Below are positions 7,515 through 16,978 of a stretch of 64,000 nucleotides of DNA, one piece after another. The notes below the pieces were generated by a model. That model was given only the letters and a program-made list of their open reading frames with translations, searched no databases and had not been told where the DNA came from. The stretch is from Rudaea cellulosilytica DSM 22992 (GTDB lineage: Bacteria; Pseudomonadota; Gammaproteobacteria; Xanthomonadales; Rhodanobacteraceae): assembly GCF_000378125.1 (NCBI RefSeq), contig NZ_KB899241.1, positions 595,652 to 659,651 on the forward strand, written 5' to 3'. Made by a program: the position numbers and the translations under genes. Position 1 is the stretch's first letter; the number at the start of each line of letters is the position of its first letter.

Positions 7515-8891
7515 CTATTTCGATTTTTTCTGCGGCCGTTTCCAACCGCGCACCGTGGTCTGCCGCGTGCGTGAAACGGTCAGTTCGCCCGCCGGCGCAT
7601 CGGTGGTGATCGTCGAACCCGCGCCTATCGTTGCGTCCTTGCCGATCGTCACCGGCGCAACGAGCGCGCTGTTCGAGCCGATGAACGCACCGTCTTCGAT
7701 CAGCGTGTGGAACTTGTTGATGCCGTCGTAGTTGCAGGTGATCGTGCCGGCGCCGACATTGACGCCGGCGCCGATCGTCGCATCGCCGATATAGCTCAGG
7801 TGATTGGCCTTCGAGCCGGTGCCGATGCTTGCGTTCTTGACCTCGACGAAGTTGCCGACGTGCGCGCCAGCCGCGATTTCCGTGCCCGGACGCAGGCGCG
7901 CATACGGACCGATGACGCAGGCGCCGTGGGTGACGACGCCGTCGAGATCGCTATGCGCGTGCACGACGCTGCCGGCGGCGAGCGTGGAATTCCTGATGCG
8001 GCAGAACGCACCGACGCGCACTTCGTCGCCAAGCGTCACCGCGCCTTCGAGTACGACATCGACATCGATCTCGACGTCGCGCCCCGCGTTGACGCTGCCG
8101 CGCAGGTCGAAACGCGCCGGGTCGGCGAAGCGCACGCCCTGCGCGCAGAGGTTGCGCGCTGCGCGCTGCTGGTAGCGGCGTTCGAGCTGGGCCAGCTGCC
8201 AGGCGTCGTTGGCGCCGACAATCGCGTTCGGATCGGTCGACAGGATCGCGAGCGCCGAGGCATTGTCTGCCGCGGCGAGCGCAAACACGTCGGTGAGGTA
8301 GAACTCGCCCTGAGCGTTCTTGTTGTCGAGTCGCGCGAGCCAGCCGCGCAGGCGCCTCGCGTCCGCGGCGATCACGCCGGTGTTGATCGTGCGAGTCGCA
8401 CGCTGCGCGGGCGTCGCGTCCTTCTCCTCGACGATGCCGGTGACGCGCTGCGCGGCGTCGAGCAGCACGCGGCCGTAGCCGGTGGGATCGGGCAGGTCGG
8501 CGGCGAGCACGGCGAGCGCCGCCTGCGCCTCGACCAGCGGCTGCAGCGTCGTCGGCCGGATCAGCGGCACGTCGCCGTAGAGCACGAGCACGCGTGCCGC
8601 CTCGGGAATACTCGCGATCGCAAGCTGCATCGCATGACCGGTGCCCTTCTGCTCGGCTTGATGCACCCAGGCGATGTCTGATTGATCGGAAAATGCCGCC
8701 TGTACCTGCTCGCCGCGATGGCCGTAGACGACGTGGATTTTTTGCGGATGCAGCGCGCGCGCCGTGTCGAGCACGTGCGCGAGCATCGGCCGGCCGGCAA
8801 GCGGCAGCAGCACCTTGGCACGCGCGGACTTCATGCGCTTGCCCTCACCCGCGGCGAGGACGACGATATGCAAGGGATGGGTCGGATTCAT
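7515..8891 (-). CDS. glmU: Bifunctional GlmU: glucosamine-1-P acetyltransferase / GlcNAc-1-P uridyltransferase
   Basis: A 458-residue cytoplasmic enzyme that acetylates glucosamine-1-phosphate and couples it to UTP, yielding UDP-GlcNAc for peptidoglycan and LPS. The N-terminal pyrophosphorylase shows [11 protein letters not shown] and the sugar-binding LYGDVPLI motif. From about residue 260 the hexapeptide left-handed beta-helix begins, and [14 protein letters not shown] holds the acetyltransferase His. Length matches the family (about 456). The two last enzymes of the pathway lie in the order glmU-glmS, as in enterobacteria. The start at 8891 lacks a strong ribosome-binding site but aligns with the family N-terminus. 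Confidence 0.98.
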   Translation of the reverse strand: MNPTHPLHIVVLAAGEGKRMKSARAKVLLPLAGRPMLAHVLDTARALHPQKIHVVYGHRGEQVQAAFSDQSDIAWVHQAEQKGTGHAMQLAIASIPEAARVLVLYGDVPLIRPTTLQPLVEAQAALAVLAADLPDPTGYGRVLLDAAQRVTGIVEEKDATPAQRATRTINTGVIAADARRLRGWLARLDNKNAQGEFYLTDVFALAAADNASALAILSTDPNAIVGANDAWQLAQLERRYQQRAARNLCAQGVRFADPARFDLRGSVNAGRDVEIDVDVVLEGAVTLGDEVRVGAFCRIRNSTLAAGSVVHAHSDLDGVVTHGACVIGPYARLRPGTEIAAGAHVGNFVEVKNASIGTGSKANHLSYIGDATIGAGVNVGAGTITCNYDGINKFHTLIEDGAFIGSNSALVAPVTIGKDATIGAGSTITTDAPAGELTVSRTRQTTVRGWKRPQKKSK

Positions 8892-8939
8892 CGGCGCAGC
8901 CTAGCAGAGGAGCAAGGCGAAATTCGGGCAGGATGGTGG

Positions 8940-9662
8940 CTAAGCATTGACGCCGAACAGATGCCCGATCGCCGCGGTCGCAATCATCGCCAGCGTGCTC
9001 CAGAGGAAAACGCGTATGGCTCCCGGCAGCATCGGCGCACCACCGGCGCGCGCCGCAACTGCGCCGAGCAGCGCGAGCGAGATCAGCGAGGCGATCGCGA
9101 CGATCAATGCCATATGTGCGGGCGCGGCAAGCAGCGCGGCAACCAGTGGCAGCGCCGCTCCGATCGAGAAGGAAAGCGCCGAGGCCAGCGCCGCCTGCAA
9201 CGGGCGCGCCCGCTGTTGCTCGGTCAGGCCCAATTCGTCGCGCAGATGTGCGCCGAGCGCGTCGTGGGCGGTGAGCTTGTCCGCGACCTGCTCGGCAAGC
9301 GGACGGTCGAGACCGCGACCGACGTAGATATTGACCAGTTCCTCGCGCTCGCCATGCGCGTCGGTGGCAAGCTCGTGCTGTTCGAGTTCACGCTCGGCCT
9401 TCTCGGCATCGCTTTGCGAGGACACCGATACGTATTCGCCGGTGGCCATCGACAGCGCACCGGCGACGAGACCGGCGACGCCGGCCACCATCACGCTGCC
9501 GAGCGTCGCGTCCGCGCTCGCCACGCCGACGACGAGGCCGGCCGTGGAAAGAATGCCATCGTTGGCTCCGAGCACGGCCGCGCGCAGCCAGCCGACGCGG
9601 TCGCCGACGTGGCGCTCGCGATGGCGGCGCATGGACGGGGTATCGATACGTCGCGCGCGCAT
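8940..9662 (-). CDS. VIT1/CCC1-family transporter
   Basis: A 240-residue membrane protein of the vacuolar iron transporter family, which moves Fe(II) or Mn(II) out of the cytosol. The hallmark first helix is present (WLRAAVLGANDGILSTAGLVVGVA), followed by SMATGEYVSVSSQSDAE, which carries the cytoplasmic metal-binding helix start, an acidic cytoplasmic stretch (about residues 80-150), and two or three C-terminal helices. It starts 3 bases after the stop of the AMP nucleosidase gene and is probably cotranscribed; the ribosome-binding site is weak. A start at the second Met is possible. Substrate cannot be told from sequence. Confidence 0.9.
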   Translation of the reverse strand: MRARRIDTPSMRRHRERHVGDRVGWLRAAVLGANDGILSTAGLVVGVASADATLGSVMVAGVAGLVAGALSMATGEYVSVSSQSDAEKAERELEQHELATDAHGEREELVNIYVGRGLDRPLAEQVADKLTAHDALGAHLRDELGLTEQQRARPLQAALASALSFSIGAALPLVAALLAAPAHMALIVAIASLISLALLGAVAARAGGAPMLPGAIRVFLWSTLAMIATAAIGHLFGVNA

Positions 9663-9665
9663 CGG

Positions 9666-10484
9666 TTACAACTCGTGCTCGCCGCCGAGGTCGTCGTGAT
9701 ACTCCTCGTCCGCCTCAAAACGCAGATGCTTGACGCTGCGGCCATGGCGGCGCACGAGCTTGAGCGCCTCGATGCCGACCTTGATGTGCTTCTCGACGTA
9801 GTTCGCGGTGATCTTCCTGTCACTGGCCTCGGTCTTCACGCCCTCGGGGATCATCGGCTGGTCGGAAACGAGCAGCAGCGCGCCGGTCGGGATGTGGTTG
9901 GCGAAGCCGGCGGCGAAGATCGTCGCGGTCTCCATGTCGACGGCCATGCTGCGCGTGCGCCGCAGTAGGTTTTTGAACTCCTCGTCGTGCTCCCAGACGC
10001 GGCGGTTGGTCGTGTAGACCGTGCCGGTCCAGTAGTCGTGGCCGAGGTCGCGGATCATCGTCGACACGGCGCGCTGCAGTTGGAACGCGGGCAAGGCCGG
10101 TACGATCGGCGGCAGGTAATCGTTCGAGGTACCCTCGCCGCGGATCGCCGCGATCGGTAGGACGAGATCGCCGAGCTGGTTCTTCTTCTTCAGGCCGCCG
10201 CATTTGCCGAGGAACAACGCGGCCTTCGGCGAGATCGCACTGAGCAGGTCCATGACCGTCGCCGCGTTCGGCGAGCCCATGCCGAAGTTGATCAGAGTGA
10301 TGCCGTCGGCGGTCGCGTTCGGCATCGGCCGGTCGCGGCCCTGCACCTCGACGCCGTTCCATTCCGCGAACATGTCGACGTAGTTGCCGAAGTTGGTCAA
10401 CAAGATGTGCTCGCCGAACTGGTCGAGCGGCGTGCCGGTGTAGCGCGGCAACCAGTTTTCCACAATGTCTTTCTTGTCTTTCAT
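9666..10484 (-). CDS. amn: AMP nucleosidase, short form
   Basis: A 272-residue enzyme expected to hydrolyse AMP to adenine and ribose-5-phosphate. It consists of the nucleoside-phosphorylase-fold domain alone: ITLINFGMGSPNAAT near the phosphate pocket, MAVDMETATIF with the ribose-binding Met-Glu pair, and LLVSDQPMIPEG with the catalytic Asp. The E. coli enzyme (about 480 residues) has an extra N-terminal regulatory domain that is missing here; short forms like this exist in several bacteria. The frame stays open far upstream, but the start at 10484 (MKDKKDIVENW) matches short-form relatives. A start-proximal GCGGAA serves as a weak ribosome-binding site. Confidence 0.9.
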   Translation of the reverse strand: MKDKKDIVENWLPRYTGTPLDQFGEHILLTNFGNYVDMFAEWNGVEVQGRDRPMPNATADGITLINFGMGSPNAATVMDLLSAISPKAALFLGKCGGLKKKNQLGDLVLPIAAIRGEGTSNDYLPPIVPALPAFQLQRAVSTMIRDLGHDYWTGTVYTTNRRVWEHDEEFKNLLRRTRSMAVDMETATIFAAGFANHIPTGALLLVSDQPMIPEGVKTEASDRKITANYVEKHIKVGIEALKLVRRHGRSVKHLRFEADEEYHDDLGGEHEL

Positions 10485-10668
10485 GCTTGTATTCCGCTGG
10501 GGTTGCCGATGACGACACATCGGCGGAATGGCAGGTCTTTGGTTGTCGCCGGTAAGTTTAATCGTTGCGCGTGCTGCGCGCAGCCGTCGCGCGGCGGCGC
10601 AGCTTTGCTTTTTTGCAGCCGCGAAGGATGATGCAGCGCGTCTTGCCGCCTCGACCCGGGAGTTTCCG

Positions 10669-13083
10669 ATGCTCGTCACCTTGCTGCTCGCCCTGATCGC
10701 GCTGAGCGCCCTGCTCTTCCTCGGCCGCGGCTTTCTCGCCTGGGTCGTCGCGGCGGGCGTCTGGCTGGTGGGTTGGCGCATCACCGGCATCGCCTCGCCG
10801 CTGCTGTTCGAGGCCGCGGCGCTCGTACTGACGGCGCTCGCCATCGTATTCGGTCTCCCGCCGATCCGCCGCGCGCTGATCACGAGCCGGGTCATGCCTA
10901 TCTTTGCCAAGGTGCTGCCGCGGCTCGGCGAGACCGAGCGCATCGCGCTCGACGCGGGCACGGTATGGTGGGATGCGCAGCTGTTCTCGGGCCGGCCAGA
11001 CTGGAACAAGCTGCTCGATTTCAAGCCGCAGCCACTGAGCGCCGACGAGCAGGCGTTTCTCGACGGCCCGGTCGAGCAGCTCTGCGCGATGCTCGACGAC
11101 TGGCAGATCAACCAGCTGCGCGACCTGCCGCCCGAGGTCTGGGAGTTCATCAAGAAGCAGGGTTTCTTCGGCATGATCATCCCGAAGGAATACGGCGGCC
11201 ATGGCTTCTCGGCCATTGCTCATTCAAGAGTCGTCACGCGCATCTCCTCGCGTTCCGTGGCGGCGGCGGTCACGGTGATGGTGCCGAACTCGCTCGGCCC
11301 CGGCGAACTGCTGCTGCACTACGGCACCGCCGAACAGAAGAACTACTACCTGCCGCGGCTTGCGCGCGGCGAGGAAATTCCGTGTTTCGGCCTGACCGGC
11401 CCCGAAGCGGGCTCCGACGCGGCGGCAACACAGTCGACTGGCATCGTCGAGAAACGTGTCGTCGACGGTAAGGAGGTGCTCGGCCTGCGCCTGGAATGGA
11501 AGAAGCGCTACATCACGCTGGCACCGGTCGCGACGCTGGTCGGCCTCGCTTTCCGCATCAAGGATCCCGGCCACCTGCTCGGCAACGAGGACGACCTCGG
11601 CATCACCTGCGCGCTGATCGAAGCGAATTTGCCCGGCGTCGAGATCGGCCTGCGCCACGATCCGATGGGCGTGCCATTCATGAACGGGCCGATCGTCGGC
11701 CAGGATGTGTTCGTATCTCTCGATCATGTGATCGGCGGCCGCGAAGGCATCGGCCAGGGCTGGCGCATGCTGATGGAATGCCTCGCCGCGGGCCGCTCGA
11801 TCTCGCTGCCCGCGCTCAGCGTTGGCGCCGCGCAGATGATGACGCGCATCTGCGGCGCCTACGCGACCGTGCGCGAGCAGTTCGACACGCCGATCGGCCG
11901 CTTCGAGGGCATCGAGGAACCGCTCGCGCGCATCGCCGCGAAGACCTACATGATGACCGCAACGCGCACACTGACCTGCGGCGCGCTCGATGCCGGCGAG
12001 AAGCCCGCCGTACTGTCCGCGATCGCCAAGGCCTACCTGACCGACAGCATGCGCGAGGTCGTCACCGACGCGATGGATATCCGCGCCGGTTCTGCTATCC
12101 AGCGCGGACCGCGCAACTCGCTCGCGCGCGCCTGGGACGCAGTGCCGATCGGCATCACCGTCGAAGGTGCGAACATCCTCACGCGCTCGATGATCATTTA
12201 CGGCCAGGGCGCGATCCGCTGCCATCCGTTCGTGCAGAAGGAAATCGCCGCGGTCGCCGCGAACGATCTCGCCGCATTCGATGCGGCGCTGTTCGGCCAT
12301 ATCAATCTCGTCCTGCGCAACGTCACGCGCGCGAAACTGCTCGCACTGAGCGGCAGCCGTCTCGCCGCGGCACCAAACGTGCAGGACACGCGACGCTACT
12401 ACCAGCACCTGTCGCGCTTCTCGGCCGCGTTCGAATTCACCTCCGACATCGCCATGGGCACGCTCGGCGGATCGCTCAAGCGCCGCGAAAAGATCTCCGG
12501 GCGCCTCGCCGATGCGCTCGCCTATCTCTACCTCGCCTCGTGCGCGCTCAAGCGCTACGAGGACGAGGCGAAGACGACGGCGAACCTCAACCTCGTCTCG
12601 TGGTGCGCGGAATATTCGCTGTACAAGGTGCAGGAAGCGCTGCGCGGCGTGATCGAAAACCTGCCCACGCGCACGGCCGCCTGGATGCTCAAGCTTGCGA
12701 TCTTCCCGCTCGGCGCACGTTTCCGTCCGCCCTCGGACAAGCTCGGTGCGCGCGTCGCGCGCGACATCCTCGAAGACCGCGAGGCGCGCGCGACACTGAC
12801 CGGCGACGTCTTCATCCCGCCACCGAGCGAGCCCGGCCTCGGCACGCTCGAAGCCGCGCTCGACAAGGCCGTGCGCGCGATCCCGGTCGAGACCAAATTG
12901 CGCGACGCGGTGCGCGCCGGCACGCTCGACCGCGCGCCGGGCTACATGCTCGACGAAATGGGCCTCAAGGCTGGCGTCATCACCCAGGCCGAATACGATC
13001 TGCTGCAGGAAGCCGAGGCAGCGCGCAACGAGGTGATCGCGGTCGACGCGTTCGATCCGGCGATCTTCAAGACCCTGCATTGA
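10669..13083 (+). CDS. fadE: Acyl-CoA dehydrogenase FadE
   Basis: An 804-residue flavoprotein catalysing the first step of fatty-acid beta-oxidation. The N-terminus has two hydrophobic segments (about residues 1-25 and 30-60), then the acyl-CoA dehydrogenase core: IPKEYGGHGFS, CFGLTGPEAGSDAAA at the flavin site, the middle beta domain, and helical C-terminal part (IEGANILTRSM-like VEGANILTRSM). The last ~280 residues form the DUF1974-type extension typical of FadE. Length is close to E. coli FadE (814). GGGAG precedes the ATG at 10669; an earlier in-frame ATG at 10528 is not needed. The next gene starts 10 bases after the stop. Confidence 0.97.
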   Translation: MLVTLLLALIALSALLFLGRGFLAWVVAAGVWLVGWRITGIASPLLFEAAALVLTALAIVFGLPPIRRALITSRVMPIFAKVLPRLGETERIALDAGTVWWDAQLFSGRPDWNKLLDFKPQPLSADEQAFLDGPVEQLCAMLDDWQINQLRDLPPEVWEFIKKQGFFGMIIPKEYGGHGFSAIAHSRVVTRISSRSVAAAVTVMVPNSLGPGELLLHYGTAEQKNYYLPRLARGEEIPCFGLTGPEAGSDAAATQSTGIVEKRVVDGKEVLGLRLEWKKRYITLAPVATLVGLAFRIKDPGHLLGNEDDLGITCALIEANLPGVEIGLRHDPMGVPFMNGPIVGQDVFVSLDHVIGGREGIGQGWRMLMECLAAGRSISLPALSVGAAQMMTRICGAYATVREQFDTPIGRFEGIEEPLARIAAKTYMMTATRTLTCGALDAGEKPAVLSAIAKAYLTDSMREVVTDAMDIRAGSAIQRGPRNSLARAWDAVPIGITVEGANILTRSMIIYGQGAIRCHPFVQKEIAAVAANDLAAFDAALFGHINLVLRNVTRAKLLALSGSRLAAAPNVQDTRRYYQHLSRFSAAFEFTSDIAMGTLGGSLKRREKISGRLADALAYLYLASCALKRYEDEAKTTANLNLVSWCAEYSLYKVQEALRGVIENLPTRTAAWMLKLAIFPLGARFRPPSDKLGARVARDILEDREARATLTGDVFIPPPSEPGLGTLEAALDKAVRAIPVETKLRDAVRAGTLDRAPGYMLDEMGLKAGVITQAEYDLLQEAEAARNEVIAVDAFDPAIFKTLH

Positions 13084-13093
13084 GGAGCGTGCA

Positions 13094-13723
13094 ATGAACG
13101 CACATTGGTACTTCGATTTCGTCTCGCCGTTCTCGTATCTGCAATTGGCGAAAGTACTGCAATGGCGCGGCCGGCTCGACATCACGCCCGTGCCGATCGC
13201 ATTCGGCGCCGTACTCAAGCACCACGGTCAGCTCGGCCCCGCGGAAATTCCGGGCAAACGCGAATTCACCTACCGCTTCGTGCAATGGCAGGCTGAGCAG
13301 ACCGGGGCGACACTGCATTTTCCGCCACAGCATCCGTTCAACCCACTCGCGGTGCTGCGCCTATGCATCGCCGCGGGGTCGACGTGGAATGCGATCGAGG
13401 CGATCTTCAATCATCTCTGGCGCGACGGAAAGGCGGGTGCAACCGCCGCCGAACTCGCCGACGTCGGCCGCGCGTTGGGCATCGGCGATGTGGAAAACGC
13501 GATCGCCTCTGCCGAGGTGAAGGAAGCACTGCGTGCAAATACCGACAGCGCGATCGCTGCGGGCGTGTTCGGCGTGCCGACGCTCAAGGTCGGCAACGAG
13601 ATATTCTGGGGTAATGATGCGACGCCGATGATCGAGGACTGGCTCACGCACCCGCAGCGGTTTGCCGATGCCGAATACCGGCGCATCGCCGATCTACCTT
13701 TCGGCATCGAGCGGCGGCGCTGA
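13094..13723 (+). CDS. 2-hydroxychromene-2-carboxylate isomerase family protein (DsbA fold)
   Basis: A 209-residue thioredoxin-fold protein of the kappa-GST/HCCA isomerase group. It begins with HWYFDFVSPFSYLQ, where the Ser of SPFSY takes the place of the DsbA active cysteine and binds glutathione in characterised relatives, and ends with GVFGVPTLKVGNEIFWGND. No CxxC is present, so it is not a disulfide oxidase. Naphthalene degradation is the textbook role, but no aromatic catabolism genes are near; the coupling to fadE (its GAGGAG overlaps the fadE stop region) suggests a role in acyl or enone metabolism instead. That last point is inference. Confidence 0.85.
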   Translation: MNAHWYFDFVSPFSYLQLAKVLQWRGRLDITPVPIAFGAVLKHHGQLGPAEIPGKREFTYRFVQWQAEQTGATLHFPPQHPFNPLAVLRLCIAAGSTWNAIEAIFNHLWRDGKAGATAAELADVGRALGIGDVENAIASAEVKEALRANTDSAIAAGVFGVPTLKVGNEIFWGNDATPMIEDWLTHPQRFADAEYRRIADLPFGIERRR

Positions 13724-13732
13724 GTCTTTTGT

Positions 13733-13762
13733 TCGTCATCTCTGCAAAAGACGGAATGACGA
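13733..13762. repeat. TCATTCC-type palindrome, divergent copy
   Basis: Arms TCGTCAT (13733-13739) and ATGACGA (13756-13762) with an imperfect interior ending in GGAATGACGAG. It resembles the better copies at 16074-16173, 21701-21728 and 36654-36673. Confidence 0.4.
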
Positions 13763-13816
13763 GCAAAACGCGGGGGAAGGTTAGAATTCCCGCCCCTTCC
13801 CTACTTCGTTCGAGCC

Positions 13817-14650
13817 GTGACCGATACCGATACTGCCAACCCGCCCCTGCTCGAACTCGACGATGCGTACCTGATGCGCGGCGAAAGCGAGGTACTGCGC
13901 GGCCTCACGCTGCGCATCCTGCCTGGCCAGCATACGGCGATCGTCGGCCCGAACGGCGCCGGCAAGTCCTCGCTCGTGCGCATGATCCATCGTGACGACT
14001 ACCCGCTCGCGCACGCCGACGGCACGCCGCCGATGCGCATCCTCGGCCGCACGCGCTGGGATGTGTTCGAGTTGCGCAAGCACTTGGGCATCGTTTCGGG
14101 CGACCTGCAGCAGCGGCTGATCGATGAAGACCTCGTCGACGGACTCGATGCGGTGGTTTCGGGCTTCTTCGCCAGCCACGTGCTCTCGTTCAACCACACG
14201 GTCACCGACGCGATGCGCAGCGCGGCAAAAACCGCGCTCGATCGGCTCGGCGCTTCGCATCTGGCCCATCGGCGCTTTGCCACGCTGTCGACCGGCGAGG
14301 CGCGCCGCGTGCTGATCGCGCGCGCGCTCGTGCACCACCCAGGTGCGCTGCTGCTCGACGAGCCAACCGCGGGTCTCGATTTCGTCGCCCAGCGCACCCT
14401 GCTCGAAAGCCTGCGCGCGCTCGCGCGCGAAGGCACGACATTGATCCTCGTCACCCACCACCTCGAGGAAATTCTCCCGGAGATCGATCACGTCATCCTG
14501 CTGCGCGAGGGTCGCGTGTTCGCACAAGGGCCCAAGGCGGAAGTGCTGCGCTCGGATGTACTCGGCGCTCAGTACGGTATGCCGATCCGCGTCTGGCAGC
14601 ACGGTGGCTACTTCCATGCGGGATTCGACGGAGTCGGCCCGGCAAACTGA
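13817..14650 (+). CDS. ABC transporter ATP-binding protein, orphan
   Basis: A 277-residue single ATPase domain. Walker A is GPNGAGKSS (about 44-52), the signature is LSTGEARRVLIA (about 157), Walker B is ALLLDEPTAGLD, and the switch His is in LVTHH. No permease or binding-protein gene lies nearby, and the N- and C-termini are soluble. It resembles the ModF/YlmA-like group of lone ATPases, whose role is unclear. The start is a GTG at 13817, the first in-frame start before the conserved region. The following gene dctA begins about 105 bases later with its own ribosome-binding site. Confidence 0.88.
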   Translation: MTDTDTANPPLLELDDAYLMRGESEVLRGLTLRILPGQHTAIVGPNGAGKSSLVRMIHRDDYPLAHADGTPPMRILGRTRWDVFELRKHLGIVSGDLQQRLIDEDLVDGLDAVVSGFFASHVLSFNHTVTDAMRSAAKTALDRLGASHLAHRRFATLSTGEARRVLIARALVHHPGALLLDEPTAGLDFVAQRTLLESLRALAREGTTLILVTHHLEEILPEIDHVILLREGRVFAQGPKAEVLRSDVLGAQYGMPIRVWQHGGYFHAGFDGVGPAN

Positions 14651-14755
14651 TTTCACAATCCACTCGATCAATGGGCCATTGACACGCGCGCCGCGCGCTG
14701 TTGGGATACCGTCAATCGAGCCACCCAACGAAATCGGCCGCCACCGGGAGGGGTT

Positions 14756-16066
14756 ATGAAGGGCTTTGCGCGCCATCTGTATTTCTGGGTGCTGGTCGGC
14801 ATCTTCCTCGGCGGCCTGCTCGGCTGGCTGTTCGGCGATGCGAATCCGGTCATCGCGGACACCGGATTCAAGGCATCCTCGCTCAAGTGGCTCGGCGATC
14901 TGTTCATCGGCCTGGTCAAGATGCTGATCTCGCCGGTCATCTTCCTCACCGTCGTGCTCGGCATTGCCGGCATGAACGACATGAAGAAGGTTGGCCGCGT
15001 CGGCGGCAAGGCGCTCTTGTATTTCGAGATCGTGTCGACCGTCGCGCTCGCGGTCGGCCTGCTGGTCATGAAGGTCGTGAAACCCGGAAGCGGCCTCAAC
15101 ATCGATCCGGCCACACTCGATGCGAAGTCGGTGGCGAACTACGCCAAGGCGGCGAGCGAGCAGTCGACGGTGGACTTCGTCCTGCACATCATCCCGAAAA
15201 CCTTCGTCGACGCGTTCACCGCGAATGGCGACCTGCTCCAGGTGCTGCTGATCGCGATCCTGTTCGGCTTCGTCCTGTCGCGTCTCGGCGAAACCGGCCA
15301 GACCGTATACCGCTTCTTCGAAGTCTGCTCGAAAGTGCTGTTCGGCATGATCGGTCTGGTAATGAAAGTCGCGCCGCTCGGTGCGTTCGGCGCAATGGCA
15401 TTCACGATCGGCAAGTACGGCATCGGCACGATCGTCAGCATGGCCAAGCTCGTCGGTCTGTTCTATCTCACCGCGGCGCTGTTCGTCCTCGTCGTGCTCG
15501 GCCTGATCGCGCACTTCACCGGCTTTTCGATCCTGCGCTTCCTCAACTACATCAAATCGGAATTGCTGATCGTGCTCGGCACGAGCTCGTCGGAAAGCGC
15601 GCTCGTGCCGCTGATGGAGAAGCTCGAGAAGCTTGGCTGTTCGAAATCGGTGGTCGGCCTCGTCGTACCCTCGGGTTATTCGTTCAACCTCGACGGCACC
15701 AACATCTACATGACGATGGCCTCGCTGTACATCGCACAGGCGCTCAACATCGATCTGAGCTGGGGCCAGGAACTGGCCCTGCTTGGCGTGGCGATGCTGA
15801 CCAGCAAGGGCGCTTCCGGAGTGACGGGAGCGGGCTTCATCACGCTCGCGGCGACGCTGGCCGTGGTGCCGAGCATCCCGGTCGCCGGCATGGCCCTCAT
15901 CCTCGGCATCGACCGCTTCATGAGCGAATGCCGCGCGCTGACGAATTTCATCGGCAACGGTGTCGCGACCATCGTCGTGTCGAAGTGGGAAGGTGAGCTC
16001 GACAATGCGACGCTGCAGCGCGAGCTGGCCGATCCGAGTTTCGTCGAGAAGGCCGAGGTGGCATGA
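14756..16066 (+). CDS. C4-dicarboxylate/glutamate:cation symporter (DctA/GltP family)
   Basis: A 436-residue inner-membrane symporter of the dicarboxylate/amino acid:cation family. Eight helices and two re-entrant hairpins are recognisable: the serine-rich hairpin [16 protein letters not shown], the cation/substrate motif [16 protein letters not shown] in helix 7, and [18 protein letters not shown] in hairpin 2, followed by a helix with [21 protein letters not shown] typical of DctA. It should take up succinate, fumarate or malate, or glutamate/aspartate in the GltP branch; the ECRALTN(x)GN ending favours dicarboxylates. GGAGGGG lies before the ATG. A 100-bp palindrome follows the stop. Confidence 0.93.
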   Translation: MKGFARHLYFWVLVGIFLGGLLGWLFGDANPVIADTGFKASSLKWLGDLFIGLVKMLISPVIFLTVVLGIAGMNDMKKVGRVGGKALLYFEIVSTVALAVGLLVMKVVKPGSGLNIDPATLDAKSVANYAKAASEQSTVDFVLHIIPKTFVDAFTANGDLLQVLLIAILFGFVLSRLGETGQTVYRFFEVCSKVLFGMIGLVMKVAPLGAFGAMAFTIGKYGIGTIVSMAKLVGLFYLTAALFVLVVLGLIAHFTGFSILRFLNYIKSELLIVLGTSSSESALVPLMEKLEKLGCSKSVVGLVVPSGYSFNLDGTNIYMTMASLYIAQALNIDLSWGQELALLGVAMLTSKGASGVTGAGFITLAATLAVVPSIPVAGMALILGIDRFMSECRALTNFIGNGVATIVVSKWEGELDNATLQRELADPSFVEKAEVA

Positions 16067-16073
16067 GCGCTCT

Positions 16074-16173
16074 TGTCATTCCCGCATGCTCTTGGCGGGA
16101 ATCCAGTGACTTTGATCTTTAGCCTGCAGAGTGCAAGGCGCTGGATTCCCGCCAGAAGCGCTCGGGAATGACA
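16074..16173. repeat. Paired TCATTCCCG palindrome (BIME-like)
   Basis: A 100-bp imperfect palindrome with outer arms TGTCATTCCCG (16074-16084) and CGGGAATGACA (16163-16173) and inner arms TGGCGGGAATCCAG (16093-16106) and CTGGATTCCCGCCA (16141-16154). Two REP-like units in inverted orientation would give this. It lies between convergent dctA and the TetR gene and could serve as a bidirectional terminator. Confidence 0.75.
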
Positions 16174-16184
16174 GCAAAGAATGC

Positions 16185-16835
16185 TCAGCCCATGTGCGCG
16201 TCAATCAACGCACGTGCCGCCTTCGCGATCGAAGTAACCGGGCCGGAATTGTTCGGGAAGGTCAGGCGCGTGTAGTAGCCGCCTTCGAGCAACAGCATCA
16301 GCGCATCGCCGAGTGAGTCGGGTTCGCGTGCGCCCATCTCGCGCGCGTACCTGCGCAGGCGACGGCGGATTTCCGCCTTGTAGTCGTGCACGATCGCGTT
16401 GAGCCGATCGTTGCCCTCGGGAATTTCCACTGCGGCATTGCCGAGCGCGCAGCCGCGGCTGGAGCGGCAACCGCAATCGGATTTCGATTTGGTTTTGATC
16501 AGGTCGACCACCGCCTGCATCAGCGCCTCGACCTGGCGGCGCGCATCGCCGGCATGCGGCGCGACGGCCTCGTCCCACCATTGCCAGTAGCCGCGCTCCT
16601 GGTCCTTGAGGTATTCGGCGACCAGATCGTCCTTGGACGGGAAGCTGCGGTAGAAACTCATCTTGTTCGTGCCGGCATCCTCGACGATCGCGTCGACGCA
16701 GACCCCGCGAATACCGTGGCGATAGAACAGGTTGGCGGCGGAATCGCGGATGCGGTCGCGCACGCGCGGCTTTTCGCTGCGCGCCGGCGCCTCGCTCGCC
16801 ACCGAAACCGCGGCGGCCGTTGATTTTGCGGACAT
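16185..16835 (-). CDS. TetR/AcrR-family regulator of the adjacent efflux genes
   Basis: A 216-residue repressor-type protein. An N-terminal helix-turn-helix of the TetR type is visible (DSAANLFYRHGIRGVCVDAIVEDAGTNKMSFYRSF), followed by a helical ligand domain that contains an unusual cysteine cluster, SDCGCRSSRGCALGN, which might sense oxidants or electrophiles. The start at 16835 is set by GAGGAG eight bases upstream. It is transcribed away from the RND efflux genes. The inverted repeat at 16949-16978 in the shared intergenic region is its probable operator, so it likely represses both itself and the pump. Confidence 0.88.
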   Translation of the reverse strand: MSAKSTAAAVSVASEAPARSEKPRVRDRIRDSAANLFYRHGIRGVCVDAIVEDAGTNKMSFYRSFPSKDDLVAEYLKDQERGYWQWWDEAVAPHAGDARRQVEALMQAVVDLIKTKSKSDCGCRSSRGCALGNAAVEIPEGNDRLNAIVHDYKAEIRRRLRRYAREMGAREPDSLGDALMLLLEGGYYTRLTFPNNSGPVTSIAKAARALIDAHMG

Positions 16836-16931
16836 GACACAAACTCCTCTAATTTGATTGTCCATCGGGCTGCGCCCGATTCGCGTCGAGCCATCCATGG
16901 CTTGCGGGGAACTGCAAAAGTGAAGTCCCCC

Positions 16932-16978
16932 TTGACAGGTTAGTGACTGGTCAGTAACATCTCGTAACGTTACTGACC
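16932..16978 (+). promoter_or_regulatory. Efflux-operon promoter overlapped by an inverted-repeat operator
   Basis: A near-consensus sigma70 promoter, TTGACA (16932-16937), 17-base spacer, TAACAT (16955-16960), points to the RND genes. A perfect inverted repeat, GGTCAGTAAC (16949-16958) and GTTACTGACC (16969-16978), covers the -10 and start region. Extra half-sites (GTTAGTGACTGG before, GGTAAC after) suggest cooperative binding. This is the expected layout for TetR repression. Confidence 0.7.

Noticed and set aside
8682-9968. Plus-strand frame antisense to glmU, the VIT gene and amn
   Set aside because: It crosses three well-supported genes and shows no family match.
9666-11216. Extended N-terminus of AMP nucleosidase up to 11216
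   Set aside because: The upstream part is antisense to fadE and has no domain; the family start is at 10484.
11224-13218. A 664-codon open frame antisense to fadE
   Set aside because: It is fully covered by fadE, has no domain resemblance, and reflects high GC at third codon positions.
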